DNA of 49,108 nt from positions 1 through 49,108 of the forward strand of contig SEEV01000006.1 in the NCBI GenBank assembly GCA_004211695.1, read 5' to 3'. A model generated the notes under the pieces. It made no database searches, was not told the DNA's origin, and worked only from the letters and a program-made list of their open reading frames with translations. This document shows, piece by piece, positions 10,301 to 19,436 of the stretch (position 1 is the first letter of the stretch; each line of letters opens with the position of its first letter). The position numbers were made by a program, and so were the translations under genes. Source of the stretch: Rhodococcus sp. (in: high G+C Gram-positive bacteria) (GTDB taxonomy: Bacteria; Actinomycetota; Actinomycetes; Mycobacteriales; Mycobacteriaceae).

Positions 10301-11502
10301 GCAGCGGCGACATCTGGATCATCGGCGCGTCCATGACGCCGTTCGGCCGTCACGACGACAAGGATCTCATCGACATCGCCGCCGAGTCGGCGCTCGATGC
10401 CCTCGCCGATGCCGACGTGGCGATCGACGACATCGACATCCTCACCATGGGGAACGTGTACGAAGCCAACTCTCACAACGGGCAGCGACTGCAGAAGCAG
10501 ATCGGTCAGACGGGCATCCCCGTCTACAACGTCGTGAACGCCTGCGCGACCGGTGCCACGGCACTTCGAGTCGCCCTCCTGTCGATCAAGGCCGGCGAGT
10601 CCGACATCGGACTCGCCGTGGGCGCCGAGAAGATGGGTAAGGGCGGACTGATCGGCGGCGCAGCCAAGAAGCGCGACACCAGGAAAGTCTACAGCCCCAG
10701 CGGTCGCTACGGCTCCGTCCTCAAGACCGAGGGCATCCTCGGCACCGGAATCATGCCGGGAGTCTTCGCGCAGGCCGGGACCGAGTACGCCCTCGCGCAC
10801 GGGGTCACCGCCACCCATTTCGCCAAAGTCGCCCAGAAGAACCACGCGCACTCGGTGCTCAACCCCCTGGCGCACTACCGCAAGGAATTCAGCCTCGACG
10901 ACATCCTGAACGCCGATGTCATTGCCTTTCCCAACACGTTGCCGATGTGCTGCCCCAACACCGACGGCGCCGCCGCCGTCGTTGTAGTCTCCGACGCCAA
11001 ACTGAAGACCATGGATCCAGATATTCGTCGGCGGGCCGTCAAGATCTCGGCTTCCGTTTTGACCTCTGATCCCTGGGTGGAGGGTGGACAGGTCCAGCCC
11101 GACGTCAGCACCCTCACCCGGAACGCCGCCACCGCGGCCTATGAACAGGCCGGCGTCGGCCCAGAGGACCTGGACCTGGTCGAACTGCACGACTGCTTCG
11201 CGACGGCCGAGTTGATTCACTATGACAACCTCGGGCTGTGCGAACCGGGCGGCGCCGGGGACTTCCTCGACTCCGGCGCGCCGTGGCGTGACGGAAAGAC
11301 CCCCGTCAATGTGTCCGGCGGCCTGCTGTCGAAGGGCCACCCCCTGGGCGCCACCGGCATCGCGAACATCTACGAGGTGGCGACTCATCTCCGGGGCGAA
11401 GCGGGCGACCGCCAGATCCCCGGGGCGAAAGTCGGGCTCACGCACGTCATCGGACTTGCGTCGGCATGCGCCGTTCACATCCTCGAGGCAGGGGTGCACT
11501 GA
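10297..11502 (+). CDS. Thiolase / lipid-transfer-type (BbsB/Ltp2-like) protein
   Basis: This 401-residue thiolase-fold protein is of the SCP-x/lipid-transfer type. Motifs are NACATGATAL with a Cys in the nucleophile position (about 85), ELHDCFATAEL, GGLLSKGHPLGATG with the catalytic His, and a C-terminal GLASACAVHIL in place of the usual CxGGG. The upstream DUF35 partner and downstream acyl-CoA dehydrogenase pair recall the steroid side-chain igr operon (ltp2/chsH2/chsE1-chsE2). Because the Cys is kept, thiolysis (as in BbsAB) is as likely as the retro-aldol cleavage of Ltp2. It is translationally coupled on both sides. Confidence 0.88.
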   Translation: MSSGDIWIIGASMTPFGRHDDKDLIDIAAESALDALADADVAIDDIDILTMGNVYEANSHNGQRLQKQIGQTGIPVYNVVNACATGATALRVALLSIKAGESDIGLAVGAEKMGKGGLIGGAAKKRDTRKVYSPSGRYGSVLKTEGILGTGIMPGVFAQAGTEYALAHGVTATHFAKVAQKNHAHSVLNPLAHYRKEFSLDDILNADVIAFPNTLPMCCPNTDGAAAVVVVSDAKLKTMDPDIRRRAVKISASVLTSDPWVEGGQVQPDVSTLTRNAATAAYEQAGVGPEDLDLVELHDCFATAELIHYDNLGLCEPGGAGDFLDSGAPWRDGKTPVNVSGGLLSKGHPLGATGIANIYEVATHLRGEAGDRQIPGAKVGLTHVIGLASACAVHILEAGVH

Positions 11503-12659
11503 TGACCATGATCCAGCCGGCACTGCGCAGCGATATGTCGATCGACGAACTGCGGACAGCGTTCCGCAGCTGGCTCGCCGAACGCGCCGACACACTCGAG
11601 CAGTTCCGTGAGCTTCCTACCGACGTCGACGGCATCTTCTCGACGTTGTCGAAAATGCAGCGTGAGCTCTACGAGGCCGGCTGGATCAGATTGGGCTGGC
11701 CCGCCGAGCTCGGCGGGTGCGGCGGCGTGACAGCGTTACGAGCAGTCGTCAGCGAAGAACTCGCAGCCGCGGGCTATCCCCCACCGTTCTCGTTCGCGAC
11801 GCAGGAAGTACTCGGACCGGCCATCGCCCGCTACGCGCAACCAGAGCTCGCCACCGAGGTTCTCCCTCGACTCCTGCGCGGCGAAGAGAGCTGGTGCCAG
11901 GGATTTTCCGAACCTGGCGCGGGCAGCGATCTCGCATCGCTGCGCACCAAGGCCGTCGACGCCGGCGATCACTGGGTGGTCGACGGCGAGAAGATCTGGA
12001 CGAGCTGGGCGCAGTTCGCGGACCGATGCATCGTCCTGACCCGCACCGGTGCCCCCGACTCCGCGCATCGGGGGATCACCGCCCTGTTCGTCGACATGGA
12101 CACACCGGGCATCACTGTCAGCCAGCTCGTCGCCATCACCGGCGAGGCGGACTTCTCCAGTCTTCACTTCGACAACGTGCAGGTGCCGAAATCCCGGATG
12201 CTCGGCGACGTCGACGGCGGTTGGGCGATCGCGATGTTCATCCTCAGCTGTGAGCGAGGTGCCGCCGCGTGGCAGCGGCAGGCGTGGATGCGGTGGCGGC
12301 TGGACCGACTCGTTGCGGACGCACCGGGGCTTACCGCTGCCCGCGCCGGCGAAGCGTTCGAACTGATCTCCGCACTGCGGCTTCTCTCACGCCGCACGCT
12401 GCGCTCACTGTCCGCCGGCAAGGATCTCGGTGTACTCCCCTCGTTCGACAAGTACCTGATGTCGACCGCCGAAAAGCTCCTCTTCGACTCGGCGCTCGAA
12501 GCGATGCCGGAAACAGTGCTCTTTCGCAACGACCGCGAGTCCAAGGACTGGCGAACCGACTATCTCTATTCACGCGCGTCCTCGATCTATGGCGGCGCGA
12601 AAGAGATTCAGCGCAACGTCATCGCCGAACGCATCCTCGGCCTTCCACGGGAGAAATGA
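11502..12659 (+). CDS. Acyl-CoA dehydrogenase, larger subunit of a likely heteromeric pair
   Basis: This 385-residue flavoprotein has the mid-domain signature WCQGFSEPGAGSDLASLRTKA (about 130-150), GEKIWTSWAQFAD and the C-terminal IYGGAKEIQRNVIAERILGLPRE. The start is ATG 11502, overlapping the thiolase stop. It is followed at once by a second, shorter acyl-CoA dehydrogenase gene (4-bp overlap). Paired genes of this kind encode alpha2beta2 enzymes acting on bulky CoA esters in actinobacterial steroid catabolism (FadE26-27, FadE28-29). It should introduce a 2,3 double bond into a bulky or branched acyl-CoA. The substrate is unknown. Confidence 0.9.
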   Translation: MTMIQPALRSDMSIDELRTAFRSWLAERADTLEQFRELPTDVDGIFSTLSKMQRELYEAGWIRLGWPAELGGCGGVTALRAVVSEELAAAGYPPPFSFATQEVLGPAIARYAQPELATEVLPRLLRGEESWCQGFSEPGAGSDLASLRTKAVDAGDHWVVDGEKIWTSWAQFADRCIVLTRTGAPDSAHRGITALFVDMDTPGITVSQLVAITGEADFSSLHFDNVQVPKSRMLGDVDGGWAIAMFILSCERGAAAWQRQAWMRWRLDRLVADAPGLTAARAGEAFELISALRLLSRRTLRSLSAGKDLGVLPSFDKYLMSTAEKLLFDSALEAMPETVLFRNDRESKDWRTDYLYSRASSIYGGAKEIQRNVIAERILGLPREK

Positions 12660-13666
12660 TGGACACCGACGAGAAAGATCTGTTTCGCACCAGCCTCGAG
12701 AAGGTGACCGCCGCGGCAGGCCCCGACGCGTGGCCGGCTGCTGTCGCGGACTTCGGCTGGCACGAACTACTCGCCGAAGACGCGCACACAGCCGTCGCGA
12801 TCCTGGCCGACCTCCAGGGAAGGTTGCTTCCCCATGCGTCGTTCGTCGACGATGTGGCGCTTGCGGCGACAGGCCGTAGCGAATGGCAACGCCGGTCGAA
12901 CGCACCGGTCACCCGCGTTGTCCTTCCCTCGCTCGGAACGGCTCGTGTCGGAAGCGTTGTCGAGAACCCGGCAACGACCGGCTCCGATCACTGCACCATC
13001 GCGGTCTCCGGAATCGTCTCACTGGACCCTCGTTCCACAGCGTGTCTACTCGTTCCCGCACGCATCGGAGAAGACCTCGTCGTCGTCCGCGCTCCGCTCG
13101 ACGAACAGAACCTGACGTTCGAGCCCGCCGGTATCGAGCCGGAATCAGGGTGGACCGGCGTCACGGGCAACCTCGCGGGAACGGTGGTGTCCACCGGCGC
13201 CGAAGCCGCCGATCTCTGGCGAGACGTCCGCTCAGCGGCGTACCGCGCCTTGTCGTACGAGCTGAACGCGATTGCACGTGAAATGCTCACGGCCACCGTC
13301 GACCATGTCTCCTCACGCAAGCAGTTCGGCCGCGAACTCGGCAGCTTCCAGGCTGTGAAACATGCGCTCGCAGACACCCGAGTCTGGCAAGAATGTGCAG
13401 AACTTGCCGCCGATGCGGCCTGGGAAGGCGATGCGGCCGAAGCATCGATCCTCGCAAAATCATTGTCCGGGCGCTTCTTCCGCAGCGCGGCCGAGAACTG
13501 CCAGCAGCTGCTGGGCGGCATGGGATTCACCTGGGAACACAGTTTTCACAGGTATCTCCGCCGTGGCTTGATCCTGGAACAACTACTGGGAAGCTGCGCC
13601 GCCCTTCGCACTGAACTCGGCACCGCGGTCAAGAGCGGTGACATGCCGGGGCTTGCCTCGCTGTGA
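12656..13666 (+). CDS. Acyl-CoA dehydrogenase, smaller subunit of the pair
   Basis: This 336-residue protein begins at an ATG overlapping the stop of the preceding dehydrogenase (ATGATG). The N-terminal domain is short and divergent. The C-terminal helical domain is canonical, with SRKQFGRELGSFQAVKHALAD at about 219-239 and CQQLLGGMGFTWEHSFHRYLRR at about 279-300. This fits the beta-type subunit of heterotetrameric acyl-CoA dehydrogenases, where one chain supplies the catalytic base and the other completes the FAD site. The same-strand overlap with its partner supports stoichiometric production. Confidence 0.9.
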   Translation: MMDTDEKDLFRTSLEKVTAAAGPDAWPAAVADFGWHELLAEDAHTAVAILADLQGRLLPHASFVDDVALAATGRSEWQRRSNAPVTRVVLPSLGTARVGSVVENPATTGSDHCTIAVSGIVSLDPRSTACLLVPARIGEDLVVVRAPLDEQNLTFEPAGIEPESGWTGVTGNLAGTVVSTGAEAADLWRDVRSAAYRALSYELNAIAREMLTATVDHVSSRKQFGRELGSFQAVKHALADTRVWQECAELAADAAWEGDAAEASILAKSLSGRFFRSAAENCQQLLGGMGFTWEHSFHRYLRRGLILEQLLGSCAALRTELGTAVKSGDMPGLASL

Positions 13667-13724
13667 TCGGGCATTCCACCCGCGCCGTGCGCGCGGCACA
13701 CCAGACTCCCGGACGCGGCACGCC

Positions 13725-14576
13725 ATGACCTCGACCGTAGTCGAGATCCTCGATCTCCTCGCTCTCGACGAGATCAGCGCGGGGACCTTCAGAGGTGCAC
13801 AACCCGATGAGGACCGACAGCGTGTATTCGGAGGCCAGGTCGCCGCACAAGCCCTGATGGCGGCCGGACGCACTGTGCGGGGACGCCTGCCGCACAGCCT
13901 GCACGGATATTTCCTCCGGCCCGGTGACCCAGTCGCTCCACTCGTCTACACGGTCGAATGTCTGCGGGACGGTGGATCCTTCTCAGCGCGGAAAGTGGCT
14001 GCAGCGCAGGACGGGATCACCATTTTCGAGGCGCTGATCTCTTTCAGCGCTCGGGTGACCGGCATCGACTATCAGGAGCAGATTCCGACAGTTCCCCAGC
14101 CGGACAGTCTGACCCGAATCGAGGAGCAACTCGCTCCGTACGCTGGGGAATATGACGGTTGGTGGATTCGTCGGCGTCCCTTCGACATGCGCTATGTGAA
14201 CGCGCCGCCCCGCGTCGCACTGGATCTCGAGACCGCGCCACCACCGCGCAGCCAACTCTGGTTGCGACCCGACGGTGAAGTTCCGCACGACCCGGTCCTG
14301 AACAGCTGCCTCATCACCTTCATCAGCGACCTGACGCTGCTGGACTCGGTCATGCTTCCGGCGCGCAAGACTTCCCAAGGTCCCGGTATCGTCGCCTCTC
14401 TCGACCACGCGATCTGGTTCCACCGGCCCGCGAACTTTGCAGACTGGCTTCTCTACGACCAGCACTCGTCGAACGGCACGGGAAGTCGCGGACTCGCATC
14501 CGGGCACATCTACAACCGCTCGGGGACGTTGGTTGCGAGCGTCATGCAGGAGGGCTACCTCGGCAGAGAGGCCTGA
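13725..14576 (+). CDS. tesB: Acyl-CoA thioesterase II (TesB)
   Basis: This 283-residue double hot-dog thioesterase has the N-terminal FGGQVAAQALMAAGRTV, HSLHGYFLRPGD, and in the second half the TesB catalytic Asp region GIVASLDHAIWFHRP, followed by DWLLYDQHS and GRGL-like SRGLASGH. It hydrolyses acyl-CoAs and would release CoA from stalled intermediates. Start ATG 13725 is 58 bp after the acyl-CoA dehydrogenase. The start codon upstream at 13638 would extend into sequence that does not look like TesB. Confidence 0.9.
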   Translation: MTSTVVEILDLLALDEISAGTFRGAQPDEDRQRVFGGQVAAQALMAAGRTVRGRLPHSLHGYFLRPGDPVAPLVYTVECLRDGGSFSARKVAAAQDGITIFEALISFSARVTGIDYQEQIPTVPQPDSLTRIEEQLAPYAGEYDGWWIRRRPFDMRYVNAPPRVALDLETAPPPRSQLWLRPDGEVPHDPVLNSCLITFISDLTLLDSVMLPARKTSQGPGIVASLDHAIWFHRPANFADWLLYDQHSSNGTGSRGLASGHIYNRSGTLVASVMQEGYLGREA

Positions 14577-14637
14577 CGGCGATCGGCCGACAACACAGGG
14601 CACAACACAGGGCCGTCATCCGAGAAGGGAACGATCC

Positions 14638-15384
14638 ATGGACCGGCGACGTAGTATTCTCTCCACCGCGACTGCAGCTGTTTTCACCGTCGCCACGGTG
14701 ACGGCGTGCGGCAGTGCCACAGGCGATTCCACGCACAGCGTAGAGTCGACTCCCCCCGAGGGCGACGCGGGTCTGATCACGATCACGCTGATGCGCCATG
14801 CGGAGTCCTCGGGTAACGCCTCCGGGCTCATCGACACGTCCACACCCGGCCCGGACATCACCGACAAGGGCCGACAGGAGGCGCGCGCTGCGGCCGACAG
14901 ATTCGCCGGTCAGGACTTCGACGGCGTGTACGCCTCCACGATGGTGCGCACCCAGCAGACCGCCGAGTTCATGGCCCGCGCAGTCGACGAGCCTGTCGAG
15001 GTACTGCCCGGTCTACGAGAAATCGAAGCCGGACAGTATGAAGGGCAACCCGAAGCCGCGGCGCAGAGCACGTACCTGTCAGCGCCTATCAGCTGGGCGC
15101 AGGGGCAGCGTAACGAGCGAATCCCAGGCTCTCTGGACGGCAACGAATTCGATCACCGTTTCGACGACGCCGTCGAGCAGATGTACGACAGCGGGGACAC
15201 GCACCCCATCGCGTTTGCACACGGCGGGTCGATCATGATCTGGACACTGATGAACGTCGACAACCCCGACATAGGCCTGCTGAAATCCAACCCCCTCCGC
15301 AATACCGGGTACGTCGTCGTCACCGGGACCCCGGACACAGGATGGACGCTCGTGGATTGGAACGGCACCCCGATCCCCCACTGA
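14638..15384 (+). CDS. Lipoprotein histidine phosphatase
   Basis: This 248-residue protein has a lipoprotein signal: RRR, a hydrophobic stretch and the lipobox VTAC with the lipidated Cys at about 24. The exported domain is a histidine phosphatase, with ITLMRHAESSGN (catalytic His), DFDGVYASTMVRTQQTAEFMA, LREIEAGQYEG and PIAFAHGGSIMIWTL (second His). It should act outside the membrane as a phosphomonoesterase. It is the last gene of the plus-strand DUF35-thiolase-dehydrogenase-TesB unit, 61 bp after tesB and before a strong terminator. ATG 14638 has GAAGGGA upstream. Confidence 0.88.
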   Translation: MDRRRSILSTATAAVFTVATVTACGSATGDSTHSVESTPPEGDAGLITITLMRHAESSGNASGLIDTSTPGPDITDKGRQEARAAADRFAGQDFDGVYASTMVRTQQTAEFMARAVDEPVEVLPGLREIEAGQYEGQPEAAAQSTYLSAPISWAQGQRNERIPGSLDGNEFDHRFDDAVEQMYDSGDTHPIAFAHGGSIMIWTLMNVDNPDIGLLKSNPLRNTGYVVVTGTPDTGWTLVDWNGTPIPH

Positions 15385-15412
15385 AAAAACGCAATTCGAA
15401 CATACATTGGAT

Positions 15413-15447
15413 GGGTGGGCTCGTGCGTACGACGCACGAGCCCACCC
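15413..15447. terminator. Strong bidirectional stem-loop terminator
   Basis: A perfect 16-bp stem, GGGTGGGCTCGTGCGT (15413-15428) with its complement at 15432-15447, closes a 3-nt loop. It lies between the convergent lipoprotein phosphatase (ends 15384) and the PorA-family gene (ends 15466). It is the clearest terminator in the window. Confidence 0.85.
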
Positions 15448-15465
15448 TTGTCGTCCGTAGCCGAA

Positions 15466-16545
15466 TCAGACGTGTGCCGTTTCGGCCCTGCGCTCTGATG
15501 TGACGGAGACGGGCTTGCGCCACCGTGCCATTGCGATCAGGAGTAAGAGCAGTCCGAGGACGACGAGCCCGATGGGCACCCATACACCCAAGATGGACAG
15601 CAGCGAGGCATTCTTCGACAGCTCACCCGCCAGTGCGGTGACTTCACTGTCCGCGGTGCGCAGTTTCACTGTCGACAACGGAAGTACAGGAACGTCCTCG
15701 CCGTTCACCGGAACAGTCACGTACATGCTCTGCGTCTGGTTCACGTCCATCGGGGCACCGAAACGCTTGTCCACCGACAGTTCTGCCACGTTGGAGCTGC
15801 CGAATCCGATCTCGAGAACATCGGGAAGCGTGGCGAGACCATCCTGTAGAACCGCATGGGAATCCGCGGGGACGATGCCCGCCTGAAGTAGGCCTGCCAC
15901 GACCGCCTTGGGGAGTTGCGGTGGGAAGTCTTCGAATTGGGCCAGTACCGTCGGGCTCGCGATCGGACCGGATGCGTTGACCTCATAGTTGTTTACCTCA
16001 CGCCCCTCGAGGGTTCCTGCGCCCACGAACGTCGCTGCCTGCCCGGATCGGGTGACAGCGTCATAGAGGAGATTGCCATCCTCGGCGGGATCCATCGGGA
16101 AACTGAACGCGTTGCCCTCATGCGCCTCGAACGTCGCCTTGTCCTCAGTAGGAAGCAGCGACTCCTTCTGCCCATCGGTCAGCGAGACGGGCGCGTAATC
16201 CACGCGGCTGACCGCGTAACTGTGCACGTCCTTCTGCGTCGACCCGTCGGGCAGCGTGATTGCGGTGTTGCTGGTGACGATCGCCGTGTCGCCATCTGTC
16301 GCGTCGACGGTCAGTGATCTGTCGGCGGTGATCGGCATCTCCGGCGTGATCAGATTCGCAAGGTCGTTGGCAGCGAACGCCTGGGGGTTCAGCGCGCTCA
16401 TCGTCCCCTCGTACTTCTGGCCCTGACTCAGGTCGGCCGGGAGTTTCGTCAGCGAGGGGAGCGCAACGAATCGGATCACGCCGGCCGCGACGACCAGCGC
16501 TAAGCCGATCAGTAACAATACAATTGATGACCTGCGGATTGTCAT
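15466..16545 (-). CDS. PorA-family (DUF3068) membrane-anchored protein
   Basis: This 359-residue protein has an N-terminal transmembrane segment (IVLLLIGLALVVAAGVIRFV, about 8-27), a long extracytoplasmic domain rich in Thr, Asp and Val, and a C-terminal transmembrane helix (about 315-338) ending in a short basic cytosolic tail. This two-anchor layout and the repeated beta-rich domain match the DUF3068/PorA family of mycolate actinomycetes. The function is not established. ATG 16545 has GGAG five bases upstream. It is convergent with the lipoprotein phosphatase and divergent from the secreted beta-propeller gene. Confidence 0.85.
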   Translation of the reverse strand: MTIRRSSIVLLLIGLALVVAAGVIRFVALPSLTKLPADLSQGQKYEGTMSALNPQAFAANDLANLITPEMPITADRSLTVDATDGDTAIVTSNTAITLPDGSTQKDVHSYAVSRVDYAPVSLTDGQKESLLPTEDKATFEAHEGNAFSFPMDPAEDGNLLYDAVTRSGQAATFVGAGTLEGREVNNYEVNASGPIASPTVLAQFEDFPPQLPKAVVAGLLQAGIVPADSHAVLQDGLATLPDVLEIGFGSSNVAELSVDKRFGAPMDVNQTQSMYVTVPVNGEDVPVLPLSTVKLRTADSEVTALAGELSKNASLLSILGVWVPIGLVVLGLLLLLIAMARWRKPVSVTSERRAETAHV

Positions 16546-16878
16546 CCAGACTCCTCATTGTGGGTGAGCATTGAGCGATCGAGATCGCACCCCGGCATCA
16601 GGGTTCCTCCTTGCCGGCGGTGTATGCCGGCTGGGGATGCGCCGCATCTGCGGGCCACCGATCGACCAGGCGCTATGTGACGCCGATCACCCATCGTAGT
16701 CGGTTCCTGGACTATTTGTAAGTAGACTTTATAGCTCGACGGATTGCCGACAGACCGGGTACGGTCCGTTTCCCGAGATACTCTGCGTTACAGCATGCTC
16801 CGAACGATCCGGCGTAACCCACTCTCCGCGGCCTTGTCGCTGCGAACACGCGGCTTCGTCACACAAGAAGGGATCACA
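16546..16878. other. 333-bp divergent intergenic region
   Basis: No convincing gene was seen. A short inverted repeat, GCCGGC-N7-GCCGGC (16613-16631), lies on the PorA side. An A+T-rich patch at 16706-16738 (containing GACTATTTGTAAGTAGAC) could hold promoters for both divergent genes. No clear -35/-10 pair was identified. Confidence 0.4.
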
Positions 16879-17961
16879 GTGAAGATTCGACAAAATTCCT
16901 ATTCCAGGGCACAGGTTTCGATCGCCGTCCCGGTTGCCACCGTCACTGCTTGGACGCTCTCGATGACGGCTGCGTTCGCCGCCCCATTGGGCGGCTTTGT
17001 GGAGTATCCGGATCCGTTGCACGCCCCGTGTGAGGGCATCTATCACGCACCAACTGGCCAGATCTATGTCGAAGAGATCGTCAACCCAGGAACGAACGGG
17101 AGCGTCGGAAGCCTTGGTGCCCTCGATCCCGCCACGGGCGAGATCGATCGCTATCCGCTCCCGGTACCGGGAACGACAGCAGGCGGAGCGGCGTTCGGAC
17201 CCGACGGAAATCTCTGGTTCACATATTTTGACACTTCAAGCGGTGTCGCCTTTCTCGACCCCTATTCCAAACAGTTCAGCACCTTTCCCACCGCCGATCC
17301 AACCGCGACTCCAACAGATATCTGGCCTGGACCGGACAATGCGATGTATTTCCCCGAGTCGATCGCCCAGAATCTGGGGCGTATCGATCTGGCCACACAC
17401 CAGATCACCGAAACACCGATCCCGGGCGGCGGGTTGAACGTTCCCACCACGATCATCATGCCGGGAGCCGGCACCAAGATGATGTTTTCCGCCGCCCTTG
17501 CCAACAGGATCGTGGAGTACGACACCGCGACCGGAGAGTTTACGCACCACGACGTACCAACGGCCGCCGCCATACCGCAGGGACTCACACTCGGCCCCGA
17601 TGGCGCCATCTGGTTCAGCGAGACGCTGGGAGCGAAAATTGGTCGTATCGACCCAGTTTCCGGCGCAATCACCGAGTATCCGATCGCAACACCCGAAGTA
17701 CCCGTTCCCTCCATGGGCCCGCTCGTTCTGGGTTCGGACGGGAACCTCTGGTCCGCCAACGGCGGCTTCACGGGAGGAGGCACAATCGGACGCTTCGATA
17801 CCACCACTCACCAGATCGAGTACTTCGATCTGCCCCGTCCAGCCTCAGGGCCGTGCGACATCGATTTGGTCGCTGCGGCCGCCGGGAGGCTCGTCATAGG
17901 ACAAACGACGGGCGGTGCCGTCGCGGTTGCCGGAATCGACGATCTGAACGCGATGAAATAA
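16879..17961 (+). CDS. Secreted beta-propeller protein, virginiamycin B lyase-like
   Basis: This 360-residue protein starts at GTG 16879, with GAAGGGA five bases upstream. A signal peptide (KIRQNSYSR then a hydrophobic run to AAFAAP) suggests export. The mature part contains repeated blades of the SMP-30/Vgb type with the pattern GPDG(N/A)(L/I)WF, seen at GPDGNLWFTY, GPDNAMYF, GPDGAIWFSE and GSDGNLWSA. Each is followed by IGRID..TG.I.EYP. Vgb lyases open cyclic depsipeptides by elimination, but many relatives are uncharacterised, so lyase activity is only possible. Its 3' end overlaps the antisense RpiR remnant. Confidence 0.8.
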   Translation: MKIRQNSYSRAQVSIAVPVATVTAWTLSMTAAFAAPLGGFVEYPDPLHAPCEGIYHAPTGQIYVEEIVNPGTNGSVGSLGALDPATGEIDRYPLPVPGTTAGGAAFGPDGNLWFTYFDTSSGVAFLDPYSKQFSTFPTADPTATPTDIWPGPDNAMYFPESIAQNLGRIDLATHQITETPIPGGGLNVPTTIIMPGAGTKMMFSAALANRIVEYDTATGEFTHHDVPTAAAIPQGLTLGPDGAIWFSETLGAKIGRIDPVSGAITEYPIATPEVPVPSMGPLVLGSDGNLWSANGGFTGGGTIGRFDTTTHQIEYFDLPRPASGPCDIDLVAAAAGRLVIGQTTGGAVAVAGIDDLNAMK

Positions 17962-18498
17962 GCGGGCCGAAGGAAGTCGACCGTCCTCCTGCCCAGGATC
18001 GAGCGCGTACATCACACCGGTCGCCCCAGGCAGGAGCCGGCTTCGGCTCATACGTGAGCGGTGTGCACATTCATGTGTCGATCCTTGTGACTCGAACCGG
18101 GCCGCACGCAGGACACTGCGACCTGAAGGCCCATCAGAAGCGCGAGCAGAGTCACCGGCTCCTGCTGACATTTCCGCAGGGGTGGTCCGGACGACCCCGA
18201 GGCTGGATGCAGGGTTTCTCAGGCGACTCGACGCCGGAGTCCGCGCCGAGGCGCCCAGTTCACGCAGAAGCGCACTTCGGAGGTGCTGAAAGCCGGTATA
18301 GCCGAGACTGCGGCAGGCGCGGACGACTGTAGCGGACGATGTGTGTGAGTGTGCAGCCAGATCAGCCACCGAGCCCCACGCAACTTCTTGTGGTCGCTCC
18401 ATGCAGTAGTCGGCCACTCGCTTCTGACCGGGCGTCAGTCTTGATGCGCTCACGCGGATCGCCGCTATGGTCGGGATCCGGATTTCATTCGGTGTCAC
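17845..18498 (-). pseudogene. RpiR/MurR-type regulator, truncated (HTH only)
   Basis: The open frame starts with a good RpiR helix-turn-helix: LTPGQKRVADYCMERPQEVAW, SVADLAAHSHTSSATVVRAC and RSLGYTGFQHLRSALLRELG (about residues 20-90). RpiR regulators are about 280 residues and carry a sugar-binding SIS domain. Here the sequence after residue 95 has no SIS features, is low in complexity, and runs 117 bp into the opposite-strand beta-propeller gene. In another frame near 18050-18170 a Leu/Val-rich stretch resembles the usual C-terminal helices, suggesting an internal deletion plus frameshift. It begins 15 bp after the SDR stop. It may still make a DNA-binding fragment. Confidence 0.6.
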
Positions 18499-18513
18499 CG
18501 TTCCCAGGGGTCA

Positions 18514-19254
18514 TCAGCCACGTTGTGCAGCCTGAAGGAATCGCACCGTGGCCTCCGACAGACCACCGTCGACGTACAACACCTGACCCGTGACATAGCG
18601 GGCGTCCTTCGACGCGAAGAAGGACACCACATCCGCAATGTCTTCGGGCGTAGCCCTGCGGCCCAGAGGGATCAGTGAGTTGAACCGCTCCTCGCGGGCG
18701 GGATCGGCCATCGCGGCGGCCGTACCTTCTGTCGCTACGCCCCCAGGTGCCACGGCATTGAATCGCACACCGGACTGGGCGAATTCCACAGAACAGAGCT
18801 TGGTCAACGACACCAATGCCGCCTTCGAGGGCGAGTACGCACCGGTTCCCGGTGTCGGAACCTTCGCCGCCATGGACGCGATGTTGACTACTGAACCTCT
18901 GGAGGCGGTCAACTGTGGAAGCAGTTGCTGGGTGAGCAGCAAAGGCCCGACGACATTGACATCCATCACACGGCGAAACTGGCTGATGTCGACGTCGGCC
19001 AGTGGGGCCGCCGGGAAGATGCCTGCATTGTTCACCAGCACATCCAGATCCCCCACGGTTTCCGCCATCTCACGTACCGCGTCGGGGTCCGAAATATCGC
19101 ACGCCACCGCCCGACCGCCGACTTCCGCCGCCGTCGCCTTCGCCGTCTCGGGGTCCAAGTCGACCGCGACAACCGAGTAGCCGTCCTCCGTCAGGCGTCG
19201 AGCGATCGCACGTCCGATTCCCTGCCCCGCGCCTGTGACCAACGCTGTACTCAC
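18514..19254 (-). CDS. SDR family oxidoreductase
   Basis: This classical short-chain dehydrogenase of about 246 residues has the nucleotide motif [10 protein letters not shown] near the N-terminus, an acidic VDLD ending beta-2 (favouring NAD), NNAG, a Ser in NIASM, the catalytic YSPSK (Tyr and Lys) and a C-terminal GQVLYVDGG. It should interconvert a hydroxyl and a ketone. GTG 19254 is preferred because AGAGAGG lies eight bases upstream; GTG 19263 would overlap that site. The truncated RpiR gene follows directly and the NTF2-like gene at 19437 diverges. Confidence 0.9.
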   Translation of the reverse strand: MSTALVTGAGQGIGRAIARRLTEDGYSVVAVDLDPETAKATAAEVGGRAVACDISDPDAVREMAETVGDLDVLVNNAGIFPAAPLADVDISQFRRVMDVNVVGPLLLTQQLLPQLTASRGSVVNIASMAAKVPTPGTGAYSPSKAALVSLTKLCSVEFAQSGVRFNAVAPGGVATEGTAAAMADPAREERFNSLIPLGRRATPEDIADVVSFFASKDARYVTGQVLYVDGGLSEATVRFLQAAQRG

Positions 19255-19324
19255 TCGCCACACCTCTCTACAGATCTGCTCACATCACCACGAGCCGTGT
19301 GCCCGCAGAAGCAGTTGATTGATA

Positions 19325-19346
19325 AATAGTGCATTGCGCGACTATT
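19325..19346. promoter_or_regulatory. Inverted repeat in the divergent SDR/NTF2-like promoter region
   Basis: AATAGT (19325-19330) and ACTATT (19341-19346) form a 6-bp inverted repeat around 10 bases. They lie within an A+T-rich patch in otherwise GC-rich intergenic DNA. This is a possible operator. ACTAT/ATAGT words also occur in other promoter regions of the window. Confidence 0.3.
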
Positions 19347-19436
19347 GCGCTTCTGTCAGTCTGGCACTTCGATACCGTCGAGGCAATGGCCGTGGCGACA
19401 CAGAATCGGACCGGACAGAAAGGACAGGTGACTCAC

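Noticed and set aside
10117..11595. 492-codon minus-strand open frame
   Set aside because: It is antisense to the DUF35 and thiolase genes, whose motifs are unambiguous. Its Gly/Val/Asp-rich translation is typical of a shadow frame.
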